A stretch of DNA of 64,000 nucleotides from Methylococcaceae bacterium (GTDB lineage: Bacteria > Pseudomonadota > Gammaproteobacteria > Methylococcales > Methylomonadaceae). Under the pieces are notes generated by a model. It searched no databases and was not told the DNA's origin. It was given only the letters and a program-made list of their open reading frames with translations. Both the position numbers and the translations under genes were made by a program. The DNA is taken from the NCBI GenBank assembly GCA_030627205.1, contig DAOUSN010000003.1, positions 34,343-98,342 on the forward strand, in the 5' to 3' direction. Shown one piece after another: positions 1-10,343 of the stretch. Position 1 is the stretch's first letter. Each line of letters opens with the position of its first letter.

Positions 1-1230
1 ACCAATTAATGTTTGCACTAAAGTGGATTTGCCACCACCACTTGCTCCAACAAGAGCTACTTTTTCACCTGCTTTGATATGTAAATTAATTCCTTTTAAA
101 ATAGGAGTATCTTGATAGCTAAAATGTAAATTCTTTAAACTAATAGAAACAGTTTTGTTATCCATAAATGGATCTTTTAGCGCGGGATAATTAGGTTCTT
201 GTTCTAACGCATTAAATTGATTAATCCTAACCAGTGCCGCTTTCGCACCATAAAAAGCATATTGAATATTTAAGATTTCTTGTACAGGTGCCATCATGTG
301 CCACAGATAGCCAAAGATAGCTAACATTTGACCAATGGTTAAATCAGAATAAACCACCATCATCATCGCTGTTGCCCGAAAAATATCAAAACCAAATAAA
401 AAAACCAAAAAACTTAAACGATTAACCGCATCACTTTTCCACGCGAAGGCATTTGCGTTAGTTTTAATTTTTTCCGCCGAGGTTATTAACCTTTGACAAT
501 AATGCTGTTCACGATTACTGGCACGAATCTGGTGAATGGCTTCCAATGTTTCTGTTAATGATTGTTGAAAAATACCATAAGCTGAGTTTTCCTTAGCTTT
601 TAATTCTTTAACATGTGAACCAATTATACGAGTAAAATAAATAACCAGTGGATTTAGACATAAAATAAATAAGCCTAATTGCCAGTGCATCCATAAAAGC
701 ACTATGGCTGTTCCTAGTACCGTTAAGAGTGCAATCAATAACTTACTAACTGTTGAGCCTATGAAATTGTCTAAGGTATCAAGATCAGTTACCATGTGAG
801 TAATGACCGCTCCTGTGCCTAGATTTTCATATTCAGACATTGAAATATGTTGTAAACGTTGAATTAAATTTGCTCTAATCCTAAAAATAACGTCTTTGGA
901 AATAGTAAAAAATTGCCGACTTTGAATAATATTAAAAAAAATCGCAATTAATCGTAAAATAAGACTGCTAGCTAAAACAATACCAATGTAAATAGATGGA
1001 TGTTGCCAGTCTGATGGAATAAAACGGTTAATGGTTGCAATGACAATACCGGGGTGGTCAAGTAAAACCTCATCAACCATCAAAGGCATTAACAAGGGGA
1101 TAGGAACACTAACAATGACAGCAAAAATAGCGACAAAATGAGCATTAAAAAGTTGTTTTCTATGGTTTAATGCTATCTGGAAAATGTAATTCCATGAATA
1201 GTGTAATGGTTTAGTAACTGAGCTTATCAC
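1..1230 (-). CDS. ABC exporter, fused permease and ATPase (partial, C-terminus off window)
   Basis: The minus strand is open from a GTG at 1230 to the window edge, giving 410 residues. The first 330 or so read as an ABC type 1 transmembrane domain: several long hydrophobic stretches, with typical coupling-helix wording (SMSEYENLGTGAV, then TDLDTLDNFI). An ATPase domain follows, with Walker A GASGGGKS at residues 395-402. The signature, Walker B and H-loop lie beyond base 1. The layout is that of MsbA/LmrA-type homodimeric exporters of the inner membrane, but the substrate cannot be told. No ATG lies ahead of the first membrane segment and no strong ribosome site is visible, so the GTG start is a best guess; a TTG 27 bases upstream is an alternative. 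Confidence 0.85.
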   Translation of the reverse strand, partial: MISSVTKPLHYSWNYIFQIALNHRKQLFNAHFVAIFAVIVSVPIPLLMPLMVDEVLLDHPGIVIATINRFIPSDWQHPSIYIGIVLASSLILRLIAIFFNIIQSRQFFTISKDVIFRIRANLIQRLQHISMSEYENLGTGAVITHMVTDLDTLDNFIGSTVSKLLIALLTVLGTAIVLLWMHWQLGLFILCLNPLVIYFTRIIGSHVKELKAKENSAYGIFQQSLTETLEAIHQIRASNREQHYCQRLITSAEKIKTNANAFAWKSDAVNRLSFLVFLFGFDIFRATAMMMVVYSDLTIGQMLAIFGYLWHMMAPVQEILNIQYAFYGAKAALVRINQFNALEQEPNYPALKDPFMDNKTVSISLKNLHFSYQDTPILKGINLHIKAGEKVALVGASGGGKSTLVQTLIG

Positions 1231-1319
1231 AAGAAATAGTTTGAAGAATTTAATCAATAGTGCTAATTATAACGGTCTTCAGTTCTGATTAGAAATAAAT
1301 AAACGTTTGTAGGTTTAAT

Positions 1320-3245
1320 ATGAAAAAAAATAATTTTTTAGTCTGTAGTTTTTTGCTAATTTATCTATTGTTAACTGTTTTTAGTGTCTCAGCAATGTCA
1401 TTAACAGAACAGCGAGACGCTTTTTTTAACGCCGAAAAATTATTAAAAAAAGGGGATGAAACTGGTCTGTTGGTGAAAATGAATATGTTGAAAGAGTATG
1501 CTTTATATCCTTATCTTCAATATCAATATTTAAAAACTAATTTAGATAAAGAAAAAGAAATTCAAGTATTTTTAACTACTTATAAAGATAGTAGGTATGC
1601 GAATTTGTTACGACGGTATTGGTTGGTTTCAATGGCAAAGAAAGAGCGATGGACTGATTTTATTAAATATTATCAGCCTTCTAAAAAACTATCTTTACAG
1701 TGTTATTACCATTTAGCTCAATATAAAACCGGGGAAACTCAAGTTGCATTAAAGGGTGCAAAAACCTTATGGATATATCCGCAATCATTACCTAAAGAAT
1801 GTAATGCTTTATTTGTGATTTTTAAAAAATCACCGCTTTATAATCAGGATTTAATCTGGAAACGCTTTAAAGCCGCGCTTAGGAAAGGCAAAAAAAGAAA
1901 TATCGCTTTAGGGCGTTATTTGGCTAAAAAAATGTCAGGTTCTGCACGAACATCAGCGCGATTATGGCTAAAAGTTTATAATAACCCTAAAATAATTACC
2001 CATTCAAAAAAATGGAATATTAACGATGAAAAAGCTGCTGAAATTTTTGCACAAGGAATTTATCGTTTATCACGTAAACATTTAAATTTAGCAATTAACA
2101 CTTGGGAAACAAATAAAAGAAAGTTTAAGATGGACGATGATACCTTGGATTATGTTGAAAAAAGATTAGGGTTAATTTCAGCTTATAGAGGAAAAACAGC
2201 ACAGGCTTACACCCATTTAAGTAACGTTATTCATCCAGATGAAGAAGCTAGAGATTGGCGTGTTAGAGTCGCATTACGCCAACAAAATTGGCAACAAGTC
2301 AGTGAGTCTTTAGGGCGTTTAACCGTAGAAGAAAAAACTCAAGAAAAATGGCGTTATTGGCTAGCAAGAACTTTAGAGCAAACATCGACTAAAACTGAGG
2401 CTGATTTAATTTATACTGAATTAGCTAAAGAACGTAGTTATTATGGCTTTGCTGCTGCTGACAAAATTCAAGTTCCCTATCAACTGAATGATAGACCGAT
2501 TATTTTAGCTGAAAACGCATTGAGAAATTTAGAGCAACAACCAGAATTTAGAATAATTAAAGAATTATTTGCACTCAAGCGAGATAAAGAAGCTAAATGG
2601 GATTGGTGGTTTAGTATTAAACAGCTAGATAATGAGGGTATTAAAACTGCTGCAAAATTAGCTCAAAAATGGGGGATGATACAAACTGCCATATTTACCT
2701 TGGCAAAAGCAAAATATTGGGATGATATGGATTTACGTTTTCCCATTATTTTTAGGGAAAAAATTAATCAACAGGCAAAAAATCAAAATTTAAAACCTGC
2801 AATGGTATTTGGGTTAATTCGTCAAGAAAGTGTCTTTAATGAACGAGCTGGATCTCATGTGGGCGCGCGCGGTTTAATGCAGATTATGCCAGCAACAGGA
2901 CGACAAATTGCACGAGAATTAGGGGTTAAATGGCGTTCAGCAAGCAGTCTTTATGACCTTGATACCAATCTTAAATTTGGTACTTATTATTATAAAAAGC
3001 AATTAGACAGATTTGATGGTCAAGTTGCTTTAGCAGCAGCAGGTTACAATGCTGGTCCTCATCGTGTTAAAAAATGGCGACCTAAAAAACCGATGGCAAT
3101 GGATATTTGGATTGAAACCATCCCGTTTGATGAAACTAGAAAATACGTTTCTATTGTTTTAATGAACATTATAATTTATCAACAACGTTTGCAAGAGCAT
3201 GGTTTAAAAATGCATGATTTTCTCTCTACGGTACACCCTCGTTAA
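1320..3245 (+). CDS. slt: Soluble lytic murein transglycosylase
   Basis: This periplasmic enzyme cleaves the MurNAc-GlcNAc bond of peptidoglycan and forms 1,6-anhydro ends. A signal peptide (positive MKKNN, hydrophobic core, cut near VSA-MS around residue 25) is followed by a long helical superhelix domain as in Slt70. The C-terminal catalytic domain shows the Slt hallmarks: IRQES with the likely catalytic glutamate at residue 503, GARGLMQIMPATG, and AAAGYNAGPHRV. At 641 residues it matches the family's usual length. It stands alone, 89 bases after the divergent ABC exporter start. Confidence 0.95.
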   Translation: MKKNNFLVCSFLLIYLLLTVFSVSAMSLTEQRDAFFNAEKLLKKGDETGLLVKMNMLKEYALYPYLQYQYLKTNLDKEKEIQVFLTTYKDSRYANLLRRYWLVSMAKKERWTDFIKYYQPSKKLSLQCYYHLAQYKTGETQVALKGAKTLWIYPQSLPKECNALFVIFKKSPLYNQDLIWKRFKAALRKGKKRNIALGRYLAKKMSGSARTSARLWLKVYNNPKIITHSKKWNINDEKAAEIFAQGIYRLSRKHLNLAINTWETNKRKFKMDDDTLDYVEKRLGLISAYRGKTAQAYTHLSNVIHPDEEARDWRVRVALRQQNWQQVSESLGRLTVEEKTQEKWRYWLARTLEQTSTKTEADLIYTELAKERSYYGFAAADKIQVPYQLNDRPIILAENALRNLEQQPEFRIIKELFALKRDKEAKWDWWFSIKQLDNEGIKTAAKLAQKWGMIQTAIFTLAKAKYWDDMDLRFPIIFREKINQQAKNQNLKPAMVFGLIRQESVFNERAGSHVGARGLMQIMPATGRQIARELGVKWRSASSLYDLDTNLKFGTYYYKKQLDRFDGQVALAAAGYNAGPHRVKKWRPKKPMAMDIWIETIPFDETRKYVSIVLMNIIIYQQRLQEHGLKMHDFLSTVHPR

Positions 3246-3327
3246 AAATTTGAGCTGATTTTTTTTCCCTGATAGACGATAATAGAGGGTTACATTATAA
3301 CAATAATTAACTTAGGTATAGATTCAA

Positions 3328-3843
3328 ATGGAAAAACAGCATAGTTTTACACGTGACGAATTGCTAAAGTCAGGAAGAGGGGAGTTATACGGTCCTGAAA
3401 ATGCACAATTACCCTTGCCCAATATGCTGATGATGGATCGGATTGTTCATATTTCCGATAAAGACGGTACTTATGGCAAAGGTGAAATCATTGCCGAACT
3501 TGATATAAGCCCTGATTTATGGTTTTTTGATTGTCATTTTCAAGGCGACCCTGTAATGCCAGGTTGTTTAGGTCTTGATGCTATGTGGCAATTAGTGGGA
3601 TTTTATTTATGTTGGATGGGAGGGTCTGGAAAAGGCAGAGCCTTAGGTGTTGGTGAGGTTAAATTTAAAGGGCAAGTATTACCTACGGCTAAAAAAGTGG
3701 TTTATCGTTTGGATTTAAAGCGGGTTATTTTGCGTAAATTAGTGATGGGAATTGCGGATGCAACGATGGAAGTTGATGGTAAAGCTATCTATGAAGCAAC
3801 TGATTTAAGAGTGGGTTTATTTACTTCTACAGCAAGCTTCTAA
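3328..3843 (+). CDS. fabA: 3-hydroxydecanoyl-ACP dehydratase/isomerase
   Basis: FabA dehydrates beta-hydroxydecanoyl-ACP and isomerises the trans-2 product to cis-3, the branch point of anaerobic unsaturated fatty acid synthesis. The protein is 171 residues, the usual length. The active-site histidine falls at residue 70 in [19 protein letters not shown], with the matching aspartate about 14 residues on (GLDAMW). fabB follows after 10 bases behind a strong AAGGAG site, the standard fabA-fabB pair, so the two are almost certainly cotranscribed. Confidence 0.97.
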   Translation: MEKQHSFTRDELLKSGRGELYGPENAQLPLPNMLMMDRIVHISDKDGTYGKGEIIAELDISPDLWFFDCHFQGDPVMPGCLGLDAMWQLVGFYLCWMGGSGKGRALGVGEVKFKGQVLPTAKKVVYRLDLKRVILRKLVMGIADATMEVDGKAIYEATDLRVGLFTSTASF

Positions 3844-3853
3844 GGAGAAAATA

Positions 3854-5074
3854 ATGAAAAGAGTAGTAGTGACAGGATTAGGAATTGTTTCAAGTATAGG
3901 TAATAATAAAAATGAAGTGATTTCTTCTTTAAAAGCAGGACGCTCAGGTATTTCTTTCGCTGATATTTATCAACAAATGGGGTTTAGAAGTCATGTGCAT
4001 GGTGCGATTAATATTGATCAAGATGCGTTTATTGATCGAAAAGTTAAACGGTTTATGGGCGACGGCGCAGCGTTTAATTATATTGCCATGCAGCAGGCCA
4101 TTATTGATTCTGGATTGAAAGAGACTGACGTTTCAAATTTTAAAACTGGCTTAGTAATGGGGTCTGGTGGCCCATCAACAGCGAATCTTGTTGAAGCGGC
4201 TGATTTACTCCGCAGTAAAGGTATTAAACGGGTAGGCCCTTATCGGGTTACTCGTACTATGTCGAGTACAAATACGGCGTGTTTAGCCACCCCCTTTAAA
4301 ATTAAAGGAGTTAATTACACCATTAGTTCTGCTTGTGCAACTAGCGCGCATTGTATTGGTCATGCAATGGAATTAATTCAGATGGGTAAACAAGATATTG
4401 TCTTTGCAGGCGGAGGTGAGGAAGTTCACTGGACAATGTCAATGTTATTTGATGGCATGGGAGCGTTATCCTCTAAATATAATGACAGTCCAGAAACAGC
4501 ATCAAGAGCTTATGATGCTACTCGTGATGGCTTTGTTATTTCAGGGGGTGGTGGGGTTTTAGTGATTGAAGAATTAGAACATGCAAAAATACGAGGTGCA
4601 AAAATTTATGCAGAATTAACTGGTTATGGAGCAACTTCAGACGGTTATGATATGGTTCAGCCTTCTGGCGAAGGCGCAGTTCGTTGTATGCGGCAAGCTA
4701 TGGCTACTGTTGAAGGAAAAATTGATTATATTAATGCCCATGGAACAAGTACTCCTGTAGGTGATAAACGAGAATTAGAAGCCTTGCGTGAAGTTTTTGG
4801 TGCAGATAATATCCCTGCATTGAGTTCAACCAAATCGTTAACAGGTCATGCTTTAGGGGCGGCAGGAGTTAATGAATCAATTTATTCACTATTAATGATG
4901 GAATCTAACTTTTTAAGTGCTTCGGCTAATATTAATGAGTTAGACCCTATAGCCGAAGGAATTCCTATTGTTCGTAAGTTTCAAGATAACGTGACTTTAA
5001 ATACGATTATGTCTAATAGTTTTGGGTTTGGTGGCACGAATGCGACTTTAATTTTTCAACGTTATAACGATTAA
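3854..5074 (+). CDS. fabB: 3-oxoacyl-ACP synthase I
   Basis: KAS I condenses acyl-ACP with malonyl-ACP and is needed to elongate the cis-3-decenoyl product of FabA. The 406-residue sequence has the nucleophile Cys161 in SSACATSAH and the two catalytic histidines in [11 protein letters not shown] and [10 protein letters not shown]. The C-terminal [12 protein letters not shown] loop is the usual gating segment. It directly follows fabA with its own ribosome site at 3842-3847. The FabB rather than FabF assignment rests on the fabA linkage and length. Confidence 0.96.
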   Translation: MKRVVVTGLGIVSSIGNNKNEVISSLKAGRSGISFADIYQQMGFRSHVHGAINIDQDAFIDRKVKRFMGDGAAFNYIAMQQAIIDSGLKETDVSNFKTGLVMGSGGPSTANLVEAADLLRSKGIKRVGPYRVTRTMSSTNTACLATPFKIKGVNYTISSACATSAHCIGHAMELIQMGKQDIVFAGGGEEVHWTMSMLFDGMGALSSKYNDSPETASRAYDATRDGFVISGGGGVLVIEELEHAKIRGAKIYAELTGYGATSDGYDMVQPSGEGAVRCMRQAMATVEGKIDYINAHGTSTPVGDKRELEALREVFGADNIPALSSTKSLTGHALGAAGVNESIYSLLMMESNFLSASANINELDPIAEGIPIVRKFQDNVTLNTIMSNSFGFGGTNATLIFQRYND

Positions 5075-5095
5075 AAACTAGTAAATAGAATTTGA

Positions 5096-6022
5096 ATGAA
5101 AATTATTTTTGCAGGAACTCCCGACTTTGCACTACCAGCATTGCGAATGCTTATTGATTCTAAGCATGAAATTTGTGCTGTTTATACGCAACCAGATCGC
5201 CCTGCTGGACGAGGGCGAAAATTAACCGCATCCCCCATTAAAAAGCTTGCTTTAGAAGCAAGTCTCACTGTTTTTCAACCTGAAAACTTTAAATATAATG
5301 AGGACTTAAAACTATTAAAAAGCCTTAATGCCGATATAATGATTATCGTCGCCTATGGACTTATTTTACCGCAAACTGTATTGGATACACCTAAAAAAGG
5401 CTGTTTAAATATTCATGGTTCATTATTACCTCGCTGGCGTGGGGCTGCACCAATTCATCGGGCGTTGATGGCTGGAGATAAAGAAACCGGCATAACCATT
5501 ATGCAAGTGATTCAAAAACTAGATGGGGGGGATATGTTACATAAAGAATATCTCCCTATTGGTGAACAGGATACTACTAGTGATTTACATGATAAATTAT
5601 CAGAACTAGGGGCGCTGGGTTTAGCTAAAGTCTTGTTACAATTTGAACAAAGTTGTTTACAAGCTGAAACTCAAAATGAAAGCTTAGTGACGTATGCGAA
5701 GAAACTTCAAAAATCTGAAGCGTTATTAGATTGGACTCAAACTGCGGAAAAGTTAAATCGTAAAGTTAGAGGTTTAAATAGTTGGCCAGTCGCTCACACT
5801 CGTTATCAGGGACAAAATTTACGCATTTGGGTAGCTCAGAAGGTAGATAATATAGAGCAGAAGATAGAAGTCGGTTGTGTTTTTAGTGAAGGTAAGCAAA
5901 TGTTAGTTGGTACTGGTGATGGGATTTTAAGTTTATTAGAAGTACAATTACCTGGTGGAAAACGTGTGTCTATTCAGGACTTTTTAAATGCACATAATGT
6001 TAATGGTGTTAAATTAAGCTGA
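5096..6022 (+). CDS. fmt: Methionyl-tRNA formyltransferase
   Basis: Fmt formylates the amino group of initiator Met-tRNA using 10-formyl-tetrahydrofolate. It is 308 residues. The N-terminal MKIIFAGTPDFALPAL and the catalytic segment LNIHGSLLPRWRGAAPI are diagnostic, and the C-terminal OB-like domain ends with GVKLS. It overlaps rsmB by one base in TGATG, the usual fmt-rsmB arrangement in gammaproteobacteria. No def gene lies upstream here, which differs from the common def-fmt-rsmB order. Confidence 0.97.
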   Translation: MKIIFAGTPDFALPALRMLIDSKHEICAVYTQPDRPAGRGRKLTASPIKKLALEASLTVFQPENFKYNEDLKLLKSLNADIMIIVAYGLILPQTVLDTPKKGCLNIHGSLLPRWRGAAPIHRALMAGDKETGITIMQVIQKLDGGDMLHKEYLPIGEQDTTSDLHDKLSELGALGLAKVLLQFEQSCLQAETQNESLVTYAKKLQKSEALLDWTQTAEKLNRKVRGLNSWPVAHTRYQGQNLRIWVAQKVDNIEQKIEVGCVFSEGKQMLVGTGDGILSLLEVQLPGGKRVSIQDFLNAHNVNGVKLS

Positions 6023-7314
6023 TGAATCTAAGACACTTAGCAACACAAATTCTATTATTAGTCCTTAAAGATGGTCGTTCTTTGACGAACTCTCTTGATA
6101 AACAGTTAGAGAGTTCCAGTAATCCTAAAGATAAGGCTTTTATTCAAGCTTTATGTTATGGCGTATTACGGGATTATCATCGGTTGGAATTTTTATTAAC
6201 CTCGTTACTGGCTAAACCTTTACGGAATAAAGATACCGATATAAAAATTTTAATGCTAATAGGTTTATATCAATTACGAACAATGCGCGTTAAGCCTCAT
6301 GCGGCAGTTTCGGAAACAGTTGCTGCTGTAGGTAAAAAATCATGGGCAAAAGGGGTGATTAACGGGGTGCTACGGCAGTATTTACGGGAGCAGGAAAAAT
6401 TAGAATTACAAATTGATAATAATTTAGTTGCTAAGTATTCTCATCCTCAATGGATTATTGAGCAAATTGAAACAGATTGGGGGCAGCAAGCTCCTTGTAT
6501 TTTTGAAGCTAATAATCAACATCCGCCAATGGTGTTGCGAATCAATTTAAGACAAACCACTCAAGCAGATTATTGTCAATTATTAAATGAGAATAATATT
6601 GCGGCGGAAAGCGTTAATTTTAGTCAAACAGCGATCAAATTGACTCAGGCAATGACGGTTGAGCAATTGCCACATTTTAATAGCGGTTGGGTTTCAGTAC
6701 AAGATACAGCGGCACAATTTGCAGCTCCCTTATTACAACTTGAAAAGGGGCAGCGGGTTCTTGATTTATGTGCAGCTCCTGGAGGGAAAACAGCGGCGAT
6801 GCTAGAATTACAACCTTCCTTACAACTAACTGCCGTTGATATTGATGAAACCAGATTATTACGCATTAATGATAACTTACAACGTTTAAAATTATCTGCT
6901 AAAGTAATAACTGCTGATGCAATGCAGCCTGAAAAATGGTGGGATGGTATTCCTTTTGAACGAATTCTTTTGGATGCACCTTGTTCTGCGCTTGGAGTAA
7001 TACGCCGACATCCTGATATTAAGATTTTACGCCGTGTTAATGATATTGAAAATTTAGTTAGATTACAGTCGAAGATTTTAGAAGCCGCATGGAATCTATT
7101 GGCTGATGGTGGCATTTTACTTTATGCAACCTGCTCTGTGTTAAAACAAGAAAATGAACTACAAATATCAAATTTTTTAAGCAGTCATCCTGATAGTTTT
7201 GAAATTCCTATAAATGCAGATTGGGGGATAAAAGAAATTTTTGGACGGCAAATCATAGTAGGGGATAATGGGATGGATGGATTTTATTATGCACGTTTAA
7301 GTAAAAAAATCTAA
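6022..7314 (+). CDS. rsmB: 16S rRNA (cytosine-967-C5)-methyltransferase
   Basis: RsmB makes m5C967 in 16S rRNA. The 430-residue protein has an N-terminal NusB-like RNA-binding domain (roughly residues 1-140) and a Rossmann methyltransferase domain. The SAM-binding motif DLCAAPGGKT, the motif IV cysteine in DAPCSALGVIRRHPD and the motif VI catalytic cysteine in YATCSVLKQENE are all present. It is translationally coupled to fmt through the shared TGATG. The neighbouring DUF4390 and NtrY-like genes downstream form a frequently seen gammaproteobacterial cluster. Confidence 0.97.
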   Translation: MNLRHLATQILLLVLKDGRSLTNSLDKQLESSSNPKDKAFIQALCYGVLRDYHRLEFLLTSLLAKPLRNKDTDIKILMLIGLYQLRTMRVKPHAAVSETVAAVGKKSWAKGVINGVLRQYLREQEKLELQIDNNLVAKYSHPQWIIEQIETDWGQQAPCIFEANNQHPPMVLRINLRQTTQADYCQLLNENNIAAESVNFSQTAIKLTQAMTVEQLPHFNSGWVSVQDTAAQFAAPLLQLEKGQRVLDLCAAPGGKTAAMLELQPSLQLTAVDIDETRLLRINDNLQRLKLSAKVITADAMQPEKWWDGIPFERILLDAPCSALGVIRRHPDIKILRRVNDIENLVRLQSKILEAAWNLLADGGILLYATCSVLKQENELQISNFLSSHPDSFEIPINADWGIKEIFGRQIIVGDNGMDGFYYARLSKKI

Positions 7315-7360
7315 ATTCTCCCCATTTCTCAATATTATATTTATAAAATGAGGAGAAATT
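7314..7360. terminator. Possible bidirectional terminator between rsmB and the rubredoxin gene
   Basis: An inverted repeat pairs AATTCTCCCCATTT (7314-7327) with AAATGAGGAGAAATT (7346-7360), with one mismatch, one extra A and an 18-base loop. It sits between the convergent 3' ends of rsmB and the rubredoxin gene. There is no strong T-run on either side, so a role as transcript end or mRNA-stabilising hairpin is tentative. Confidence 0.4.
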
Positions 7361-7372
7361 AGATAACAGTTA

Positions 7373-7546
7373 CTAACTTAATAATTTTTTAAACATAATC
7401 TTGAGTGCACCGCATTTTGGGCAACCCCAGTCATCAGGGACATCAGCCCATAATGTTCCAGCTTTCAAACCATTTTTAGGATCACCTACAGCCTCATCAT
7501 AAATATGCCCACACGTTTTACATTTATATCTTTTAAAATCTGCCAT
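7373..7546 (-). CDS. Rubredoxin
   Basis: This 57-residue minus-strand gene begins MADFKRYKCKTCGHIYD. It has the two CxxCG iron-binding knuckles of rubredoxins, CKTCG at residues 9-13 and CPKCG at 42-46, with the typical GDP, AGT and PDDW blocks between them. Rubredoxins carry one Fe(Cys)4 centre and pass single electrons, for example to oxygenases or peroxide reductases. It ends KIMFKKLLS where many rubredoxins have a K-F-E tail. It stands alone between rsmB and the DUF4390 gene, both on the other strand, and its electron partner cannot be told from context. Confidence 0.93.
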   Translation of the reverse strand: MADFKRYKCKTCGHIYDEAVGDPKNGLKAGTLWADVPDDWGCPKCGALKIMFKKLLS

Positions 7547-7598
7547 TATTATTTCTCTTTGAATTATTATAGAACAGATAATATACCCTACTAATTAA

Positions 7599-8192
7599 AT
7601 GCAGACTAATAATTATTTTAAAATTAAATTAAAAAAATTATGGTTAATAACCATTAAGATGTTCTTATTACTCAGTTTATTTCCTCAAATTATTTATGCT
7701 AGTGAGTTTTCAACACACATTAAAACAGCAGAACTTAAGGTTCATGAAGATTGGTATCAACTTAAAGTAAATATTATTTACCACCTTAGCCCAATAGCTA
7801 TTAAAGCAATTCAAAGTAGTATTCCCTTATCGTGGTGTTTAAAAATTAAGTTAAAAAAAATACAGCCTCTTTGGAATAAAACGCTAGTTAGTAAAAAATA
7901 TTGTTATATAATTCGTTATCATGCATTATTAAATAGTTATAGTGTTAGTCATGAAAATATGGCTAAAAATAAACATTTTCATTCTTTAGAGGCAGCGTTA
8001 GCTAGGATGTCAAATATACGTCAATTAAACATTATCAAAGTCTCAAAAATTGAAAAAAATAATGCCTATCAGCTAGCCATAAAATTGCAACTTGATAGAG
8101 AAGCATTACCTTTACCATTGAGACCTGTTGCTTATCTTAATTCAAACTGGGATTTATCCAGTCATTGGTATATATGGAAACTACGACCATAA
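7599..8192 (+). CDS. DUF4390 family exported protein
   Basis: The 197-residue protein has a signal peptide-like N-terminus (KKLWLITIKMFLLLSLFPQIIYA) and a predicted mature region rich in beta-strand. It matches the DUF4390 family by its alternating pattern, the SIPLSW block and the C-terminal LPLPLRPVAYLNSNWDLSS segment. The function of DUF4390 is unknown. Its 3' end overlaps the start of the histidine kinase gene, as is usual for this family in gammaproteobacteria, which suggests a role in sensing or in the same envelope process. Confidence 0.8.
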   Translation: MQTNNYFKIKLKKLWLITIKMFLLLSLFPQIIYASEFSTHIKTAELKVHEDWYQLKVNIIYHLSPIAIKAIQSSIPLSWCLKIKLKKIQPLWNKTLVSKKYCYIIRYHALLNSYSVSHENMAKNKHFHSLEAALARMSNIRQLNIIKVSKIEKNNAYQLAIKLQLDREALPLPLRPVAYLNSNWDLSSHWYIWKLRP

Positions 8193-10342
8193 GGCTTCCT
8201 ATTAGTCTTTTTATTTTAACGTTGTTTGGGCTTGTTTTATTGTCTTTGCAATTAATGAGTTCAGCGACTCAAGAAACCTCTCAATTAAGTGATATTTATT
8301 CATTATTATTATTAGTTAATACCTTAGGAACAGCCGCTTTATTAGCACTAGTTGGAATCAATGTTTATTCTTTAACGCGAGAATTAAAGAAAAAAGAAGC
8401 AGGATCACGGTTAACGATACGGATGGTTTCTTTATTTGTTTTATTAGCATTAGCCCCAGCTACGATTGTATTTTATTTTTCAGTGCAATTCTTACAACAA
8501 GCGATTAATAGTGGGTTTAATGTTGAAATAGATAAAGCCATGGAAGATGCGTTAGAACTTAGTCAAGCCTCTTTAGATCAACGTATGCGCTGGCATTTGA
8601 AGCAAACTCAACAATCAGCAACCAGCTTACAAAATAAATCTGAAACCTTATTAGCATTAGAATTAACAACGTTAAGAGAATCGCTTAACGCATTAGAAAT
8701 TACCCTGTTTTCTAAGCAAGGACGTATTATTGCCTTTAGTAGTATTAATCCTAGTGATATTTTACCTAAATTACCTGATGATTATGTTTGGTTACAATTA
8801 AGACAAAATAAGAATTATATTAATTTAAATACCGATGATGATAGCTTGAGTATTCAAGTAATGATTGTTATTAATGGTGATAAAACCCGTTATTTACAGG
8901 TCTTATACCCTGTCCCAGTTAGAATCTCTGATTTAGCTGATTCGATAGAGTTTGCTTTTGTTCGTTATCAGGAAATGAGTTTTTTACGTGACTCATTAAA
9001 GTTGAGTTTTTTTCTAGCATTATTGTTAGTCCTTTTATTAAGTTTATTAGCAGCAATTTGGGTTGCCTTTGTCAGTATTCGCCATATTGTTGCCCCCGTT
9101 AAAGAATTAGTCAAAGGAACAAAAGCAGTTGCCGCAGGTAATTATGAACAATTATTACCAGTGATGACACAAGATGATTTAGGGTTTTTAGTTGAGTCAT
9201 TTAATCAGATGACAAAACGTATTGCTCAGACAAGAGACATTGCGCGTATTGCTAGTTTAGAAGTTGAAGAGCAACGGGCTTATTTAGAATCTATTTTGGC
9301 AAATGTAAGTGCAGGGGTGATGAGTTTCGATGCTGATTTTTATATTCGCACTAGCAATCAAGCAGCTTATCGAATTTTGCATTGTGATAAAAATTGTTTT
9401 ATTGGGCAGTCATTAATAGTTATTATTAAAAAATTACCTGAAATAGCCGATTTTTTTAGTGCGGTTTTAACCTTAATCAAGAAAAATAATGATGTTTGGC
9501 AACAACGAATTGCTTTTTTAGGCGTGAGTGGTCGACAAGAATTATTATGTCGTGGTACACCGTTATTTTCACAAGAAGGTTTGCGTGTTGGAGCTGTGGT
9601 AGTTTTTGATGATTTAACTGATTTAATTCAAGCCCAAAAAAATGCAGCATGGGGAGAAGTTGCACGGCGATTAGCTCATGAAATTAAAAATCCATTAACG
9701 CCAATACAATTAGCGGCAGAACGATTACAACATAAGCTTGCACAAGAATTACAGCCACAATCAGCAGATATTTTAAGACGTTCAACTAATACAATTGTTC
9801 AACAAGTTGAAGCAATGAAACAAATGGTGGATGATTTTTCAGAATATGCCCGCCCCTCTAAAAAACAAGCGGAGGCAATTAATTTACCTGATTTCATACA
9901 GGAATTATTATTATTATATCGAACGCAAGGGCAAATTAATTTTAAGGTAGCAGCTGAGGCTAATGCGACAATGATTCATGCTGATCCGATTAATATACGT
10001 CAGGTATTACATAATTTATTAAAAAATGCCCAAGAAGCTATGGGTGATACGGGGATAATTGAGATAAAATTAACGCAAATACAGCGTAATAATACCAATT
10101 ATATTGAATTAGGAGTTTATGATCAAGGTTGTGGAATTAGTGCCGATAAAATTGAAACTATTTTTGAACCTTATGTGACCACAAAAGTGAAAGGGACGGG
10201 ATTAGGTTTAGCGATTGTTAAAAAAATTATTGAAGAACATGGCGGGATTATTTGGATAGATAACCACTATACACAAGGTGCAGGATTTATTATTCAACTT
10301 CCTTGTATTAAAAATCATCTAGTTGATTTTTCTCCAGAGTAA
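8174..10342 (+). CDS. NtrY-like membrane sensor histidine kinase
   Basis: This is a 722-residue inner-membrane two-component sensor. Two N-terminal membrane helices and a third TM after a periplasmic stretch (around residues 270-300) lead into a HAMP linker (VAPVKELVKGTKAVAAGNY), a PAS domain, and a HisKA domain with the phospho-histidine at about residue 502 in RRLAHEIKNPLTP. The ATPase domain follows (N-box NLLKNAQEAMG, G-boxes DQGCGI and GTGLGLAIVKK). This is the NtrY layout. The usual NtrX response regulator gene does not follow; a thioredoxin-like gene does. I chose the ATG at 8174; a TTG at 8165 would add three residues. Confidence 0.9.
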   Translation: METTTIRLPISLFILTLFGLVLLSLQLMSSATQETSQLSDIYSLLLLVNTLGTAALLALVGINVYSLTRELKKKEAGSRLTIRMVSLFVLLALAPATIVFYFSVQFLQQAINSGFNVEIDKAMEDALELSQASLDQRMRWHLKQTQQSATSLQNKSETLLALELTTLRESLNALEITLFSKQGRIIAFSSINPSDILPKLPDDYVWLQLRQNKNYINLNTDDDSLSIQVMIVINGDKTRYLQVLYPVPVRISDLADSIEFAFVRYQEMSFLRDSLKLSFFLALLLVLLLSLLAAIWVAFVSIRHIVAPVKELVKGTKAVAAGNYEQLLPVMTQDDLGFLVESFNQMTKRIAQTRDIARIASLEVEEQRAYLESILANVSAGVMSFDADFYIRTSNQAAYRILHCDKNCFIGQSLIVIIKKLPEIADFFSAVLTLIKKNNDVWQQRIAFLGVSGRQELLCRGTPLFSQEGLRVGAVVVFDDLTDLIQAQKNAAWGEVARRLAHEIKNPLTPIQLAAERLQHKLAQELQPQSADILRRSTNTIVQQVEAMKQMVDDFSEYARPSKKQAEAINLPDFIQELLLLYRTQGQINFKVAAEANATMIHADPINIRQVLHNLLKNAQEAMGDTGIIEIKLTQIQRNNTNYIELGVYDQGCGISADKIETIFEPYVTTKVKGTGLGLAIVKKIIEEHGGIIWIDNHYTQGAGFIIQLPCIKNHLVDFSPE

Positions 10343-10343
10343 C

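Noticed and set aside
6645-7115. 156-residue frame opposite rsmB
   Set aside because: It is an antisense shadow of a well-conserved methyltransferase gene with no own family signal or ribosome site.
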